Positions 61,614 through 64,000 of a DNA stretch of 64,000 nt are shown here, piece by piece. Origin of the DNA: Variovorax beijingensis (GTDB lineage: Bacteria > Pseudomonadota > Gammaproteobacteria > Burkholderiales > Burkholderiaceae_C); NCBI RefSeq assembly GCF_003951285.1, contig NZ_RXFQ01000020.1, positions 55,375 to 119,374 of the forward strand, written 5' to 3'. Within the stretch, counting starts at the first letter, position 1. The number at the start of each line of letters is the position of its first letter. Below the pieces are notes generated by a model that was not told the origin of the DNA, made no database searches, and saw only the letters and a list, made by a program, of their open reading frames with translations. Made by a program: the position numbers and the translations under genes.

Positions 61614-61709
61614 GAATCAAACTTCGCTTGGGCGTTGGGTGTTGAGTGTCGGGCGACGTCGCCCGTGCTCAAGGCCCAGCGCTCAACGCATTTAACCCGA
61701 AAGTAAATC

Positions 61710-63809
61710 ATGTCCCGCAAGACCCCCATCGAGCGCTACCGCAACATCGGCATCTCCGCGCACATCGACGCCGGCAAGACCACGACGACCGAGCGCATCC
61801 TGTTCTACACCGGTGTGAACCACAAGATCGGTGAAGTGCACGATGGCGCCGCCACGATGGACTGGATGGAGCAAGAGCAAGAGCGTGGCATCACGATCAC
61901 CTCGGCTGCCACCACCTGCTTCTGGAAGGGCATGGCCGGCAAGTTCGAAGAACACCGCATCAACATCATCGACACCCCCGGCCACGTGGACTTCACCATT
62001 GAAGTCGAGCGCTCGATGCGCGTGCTGGACGGCGCCGTCATGGTGTACGACGCTGTCGGCGGCGTGCAGCCCCAGTCGGAAACCGTCTGGCGCCAGGCCA
62101 ACAAGTACAAGGTTCCGCGCCTTGCGTTCGTCAACAAGATGGACCGCACCGGCGCCGACTTCCTGCGCGTGCGCCAGATGATGGTGGACCGCCTGAAGGC
62201 CAACCCCGTCGTGATCCAGATCCCGATCGGTGCCGAAGAGCACTTCCAGGGCATCGTCGACCTCGTGAAGATGAAGGCGATCATCTGGGACGAAGACAAG
62301 GGCGTGACCTTCACCTACGGTGAAATCCCCGCGAACCTGACCGACGTCTGCAACGAATACCGCGAAAAGCTCGTCGAAGCCGCCGCCGAAGCGAGCGAAG
62401 AGCTGATGAACAAGTACCTCGAAGGCGGCGAGCTGTCCGAGGAAGAAATCAAGAAGGCGATTCGCCAGCGCACCATCGCCGGCGAAATCCAGCCGATGCT
62501 GTGCGGCTCGGCCTTCAAGAACAAGGGCGTGCAGGCGATGCTCGACGCCGTCGTCGAATACATGCCGTCGCCGCTGGACATCCCGCCGGTGGCCGGCCTG
62601 GACGAAGACGAGGCGCCCGTCACCCGCAAGGCTGACGACAACGAGAAGTTCTCGGCCCTCGCGTTCAAGCTGATGACCGACCCGTTCGTGGGCCAGTTGA
62701 CCTTCGTGCGCGTCTACTCGGGCGTGCTGACCAAGGGCGACAGCGTCTACAACCCGGTGCGCGGCAAGAAGGAACGTATCGGCCGTATCGTGCAGATGCA
62801 CGCGAACAACCGCGAAGAAGTCAACGAAATCCGCGCCGGCGACATCGCCGCCTGCGTGGGCCTGAAGGAAGTGACCACGGGCGAAACCCTGTGCGACCCG
62901 GCGGCCATCGTGACGCTCGAGCGCATGGTGTTCCCGGAATCGGTGATCTCGCAGGCCGTTGAGCCCAAGACCAAGGCCGACCAGGAAAAGATGGGCATCG
63001 CGCTCCAGCGCCTTGCACAGGAAGATCCTTCGTTCCGCGTCAAGACCGACGAAGAATCGGGCCAGACCATCATCGCCGGCATGGGCGAGCTGCACCTCGA
63101 AATCATCGTGGACCGCATGAAGCGCGAATTCGGCGTGGAAGCCAACGTGGGCAAGCCCCAGGTCGCCTACCGCGAAACGATCCGCAAGACCGTCGAGGAA
63201 GCCGAAGGCAAGTTCGTGCGCCAGTCGGGCGGCAAGGGCCAGTACGGCCACGTCGTGCTCAAGCTCGAGCCGCAGGAAGCCGGCAAGGGCTTCGAATTCG
63301 TCGACGCCATCAAGGGCGGTGTGGTTCCTCGCGAATACATCCCCGCAGTGGAAAAGGGTGTTGTGGAAGCGCTGACGCAAGGCGTGCTGGCGGGCTACCC
63401 CGTTGTCGACGTCAAGGTCACGCTGCACTTCGGTTCGTACCACGACGTGGACTCGAACGAAATGGCGTTCAAGATGGCCGCGATCTTCGGCTTCAAGGAA
63501 GGCGCCCGCAAGGCCAACCCCGTGATCCTGGAGCCGATGATGGCCGTGGAAGTCGAAACGCCCGAAGACTACGCCGGCAACGTGATGGGCGACCTTTCGT
63601 CACGCCGCGGCATGGTGCAGGGCATGGACGACATGATCGGTGGCGGCAAGTCCATCAAGGCCGAAGTGCCGCTGTCGGAAATGTTCGGCTACTCGACCAC
63701 GCTGCGTTCGATGTCGCAAGGCCGCGCCACGTACACGATGGAGTTCAAGCACTACGCCGAAGCTCCCCGTAACGTCGCCGAAGCCATCGTGGCTGCTCGC
63801 GCAAAATAA
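61710..63809 (+). CDS. fusA: Elongation factor G
   Basis: A 699-residue EF-G, the GTPase that drives translocation on the ribosome. GTPase motifs are AHIDAGKTTTTERIL (G1, Lys23), DTPGHVDFTIEVERSM (G3), NKMDRTGADF (G4) and CGSAFKNKGVQ (G5). Domain IV carries YRETIRKTVEEAEGKFVRQS and GGKGQYGHVV, domain V GDLSSRRGMVQGMD. Codon use is strongly biased, as for highly expressed genes. It follows rpsG and is normally followed by tuf, which would lie beyond the right edge. Confidence 0.98.
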   Translation: MSRKTPIERYRNIGISAHIDAGKTTTTERILFYTGVNHKIGEVHDGAATMDWMEQEQERGITITSAATTCFWKGMAGKFEEHRINIIDTPGHVDFTIEVERSMRVLDGAVMVYDAVGGVQPQSETVWRQANKYKVPRLAFVNKMDRTGADFLRVRQMMVDRLKANPVVIQIPIGAEEHFQGIVDLVKMKAIIWDEDKGVTFTYGEIPANLTDVCNEYREKLVEAAAEASEELMNKYLEGGELSEEEIKKAIRQRTIAGEIQPMLCGSAFKNKGVQAMLDAVVEYMPSPLDIPPVAGLDEDEAPVTRKADDNEKFSALAFKLMTDPFVGQLTFVRVYSGVLTKGDSVYNPVRGKKERIGRIVQMHANNREEVNEIRAGDIAACVGLKEVTTGETLCDPAAIVTLERMVFPESVISQAVEPKTKADQEKMGIALQRLAQEDPSFRVKTDEESGQTIIAGMGELHLEIIVDRMKREFGVEANVGKPQVAYRETIRKTVEEAEGKFVRQSGGKGQYGHVVLKLEPQEAGKGFEFVDAIKGGVVPREYIPAVEKGVVEALTQGVLAGYPVVDVKVTLHFGSYHDVDSNEMAFKMAAIFGFKEGARKANPVILEPMMAVEVETPEDYAGNVMGDLSSRRGMVQGMDDMIGGGKSIKAEVPLSEMFGYSTTLRSMSQGRATYTMEFKHYAEAPRNVAEAIVAARAK

Positions 63810-63818
63810 TGTCTTTGC

Positions 63819-63858
63819 GGGACAGACCAGGATTTGCGCAGCAAATCTGCTCTGTCCC
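63819..63858. repeat. REP-like palindrome after fusA
   Basis: GGGACAGA (63819-63826) pairs with TCTGTCCC (63851-63858) and, inside, GATTTGC (63831-63837) with GCAAATC (63841-63847), giving a two-stage hairpin 9 bp past the fusA stop. GGGACAGA/TCTGTCCC ends are reminiscent of repeats linked to REP-associated transposases. It could act as a processing or termination site between fusA and the next gene. Confidence 0.6.
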
Positions 63859-64000
63859 CAACTGATTGAAAAGAATGTGGGGTCACGCAGTGCGTGGCCT
63901 TCGTTGTCTGCGATCCGGTGCCGCCGCGTTCCCGTGCGAGGCGAACCAGCAATCGGGTGCAGACATAAAACCAATACACGGGAATGCTCTTTCAAGGATT
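63859..64000 (+). other. Right-edge non-coding stretch downstream of fusA
   Basis: No gene is complete here. A second weaker stem (GGTCACGCA/TGCGTGGCC with one G-T pair, 63878-63898) follows the REP-like palindrome. The sequence ends in CTTTCAAGGATT, which could be the ribosome site of the next gene, expected to be tuf from the usual str operon order; that gene lies outside the window. Confidence 0.4.

Overview
The window is a GC-rich, gene-dense stretch of chromosome from a Comamonadaceae betaproteobacterium, most probably Variovorax or a close relative. The grounds are protein-family content and arrangement, not a database search: orphan Bug/TctC receptors beside CoA-transferase and acyl-CoA dehydrogenase genes, a liv cluster carrying an acyl-CoA ligase gene, many LysR regulators paired with catabolic genes, and a str operon (rpsL-rpsG-fusA) at the right end. 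I see no prophage, insertion sequence, CRISPR array, tRNA or rRNA.

Layout. 0-5 kb: acyl-CoA dehydrogenase, Bug receptor and CaiB/BaiF CoA-transferase, divergent from a LysR gene. 5-11.4 kb: SrkA-type kinase, DUF2855 protein, the ohrR-ohr peroxide-defence pair with its operator, and a NodI/NodJ-like ABC exporter behind a LysR gene. 11.4-16 kb: GST plus a coupled flavin-barrel protein, a P450 facing an ArsR-type regulator across a symmetric palindrome, and a second orphan Bug receptor. 16-22 kb: a leftward run of a complete ABC importer, a LOG-like Rossmann protein and AMP nucleosidase. 22-30 kb: LysR, ketopantoate reductase, glutathione reductase, a glutamine-rich FecR/DUF6600-like envelope protein, and, divergent from it, an apparently exported dikinase resembling glucan water dikinase. 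30-42 kb: a TRAP transporter, rhodanese, BON-LysM protein, type III pantothenate kinase, serine hydrolase, two beta-oxidation genes, purT, an esterase and an AraC regulator. 42-49 kb: livHMGF, acyl-CoA ligase, livK. 49-60 kb: assorted enzymes, CorA-type transporter, hemB, hemJ, VanZ-like protein, ferredoxin, hydrolase and a D,D-carboxypeptidase. 60.6-64 kb: rpsL, rpsG, fusA.

How it works together. Much of the window serves uptake of organic acids and their activation to CoA thioesters (Bug receptors, TRAP, liv plus ligase, CoA-transferase, acyl-CoA dehydrogenase, hydratase, 3-hydroxyacyl-CoA dehydrogenase). The rest is redox defence and core housekeeping (heme, CoA, purine, peptidoglycan, translation).

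Most notable for follow-up: a likely unannotated small RNA between hemB and hemJ (clear promoter, strong terminator, CCUCC-exposing loop); a 184-bp nested palindrome inside the liv operon; the exported water-dikinase-like protein opposite the Q-rich protein; the LOG-like/AMP nucleosidase pairing behind an ABC importer; and several perfect palindromes between divergent regulator and target genes.
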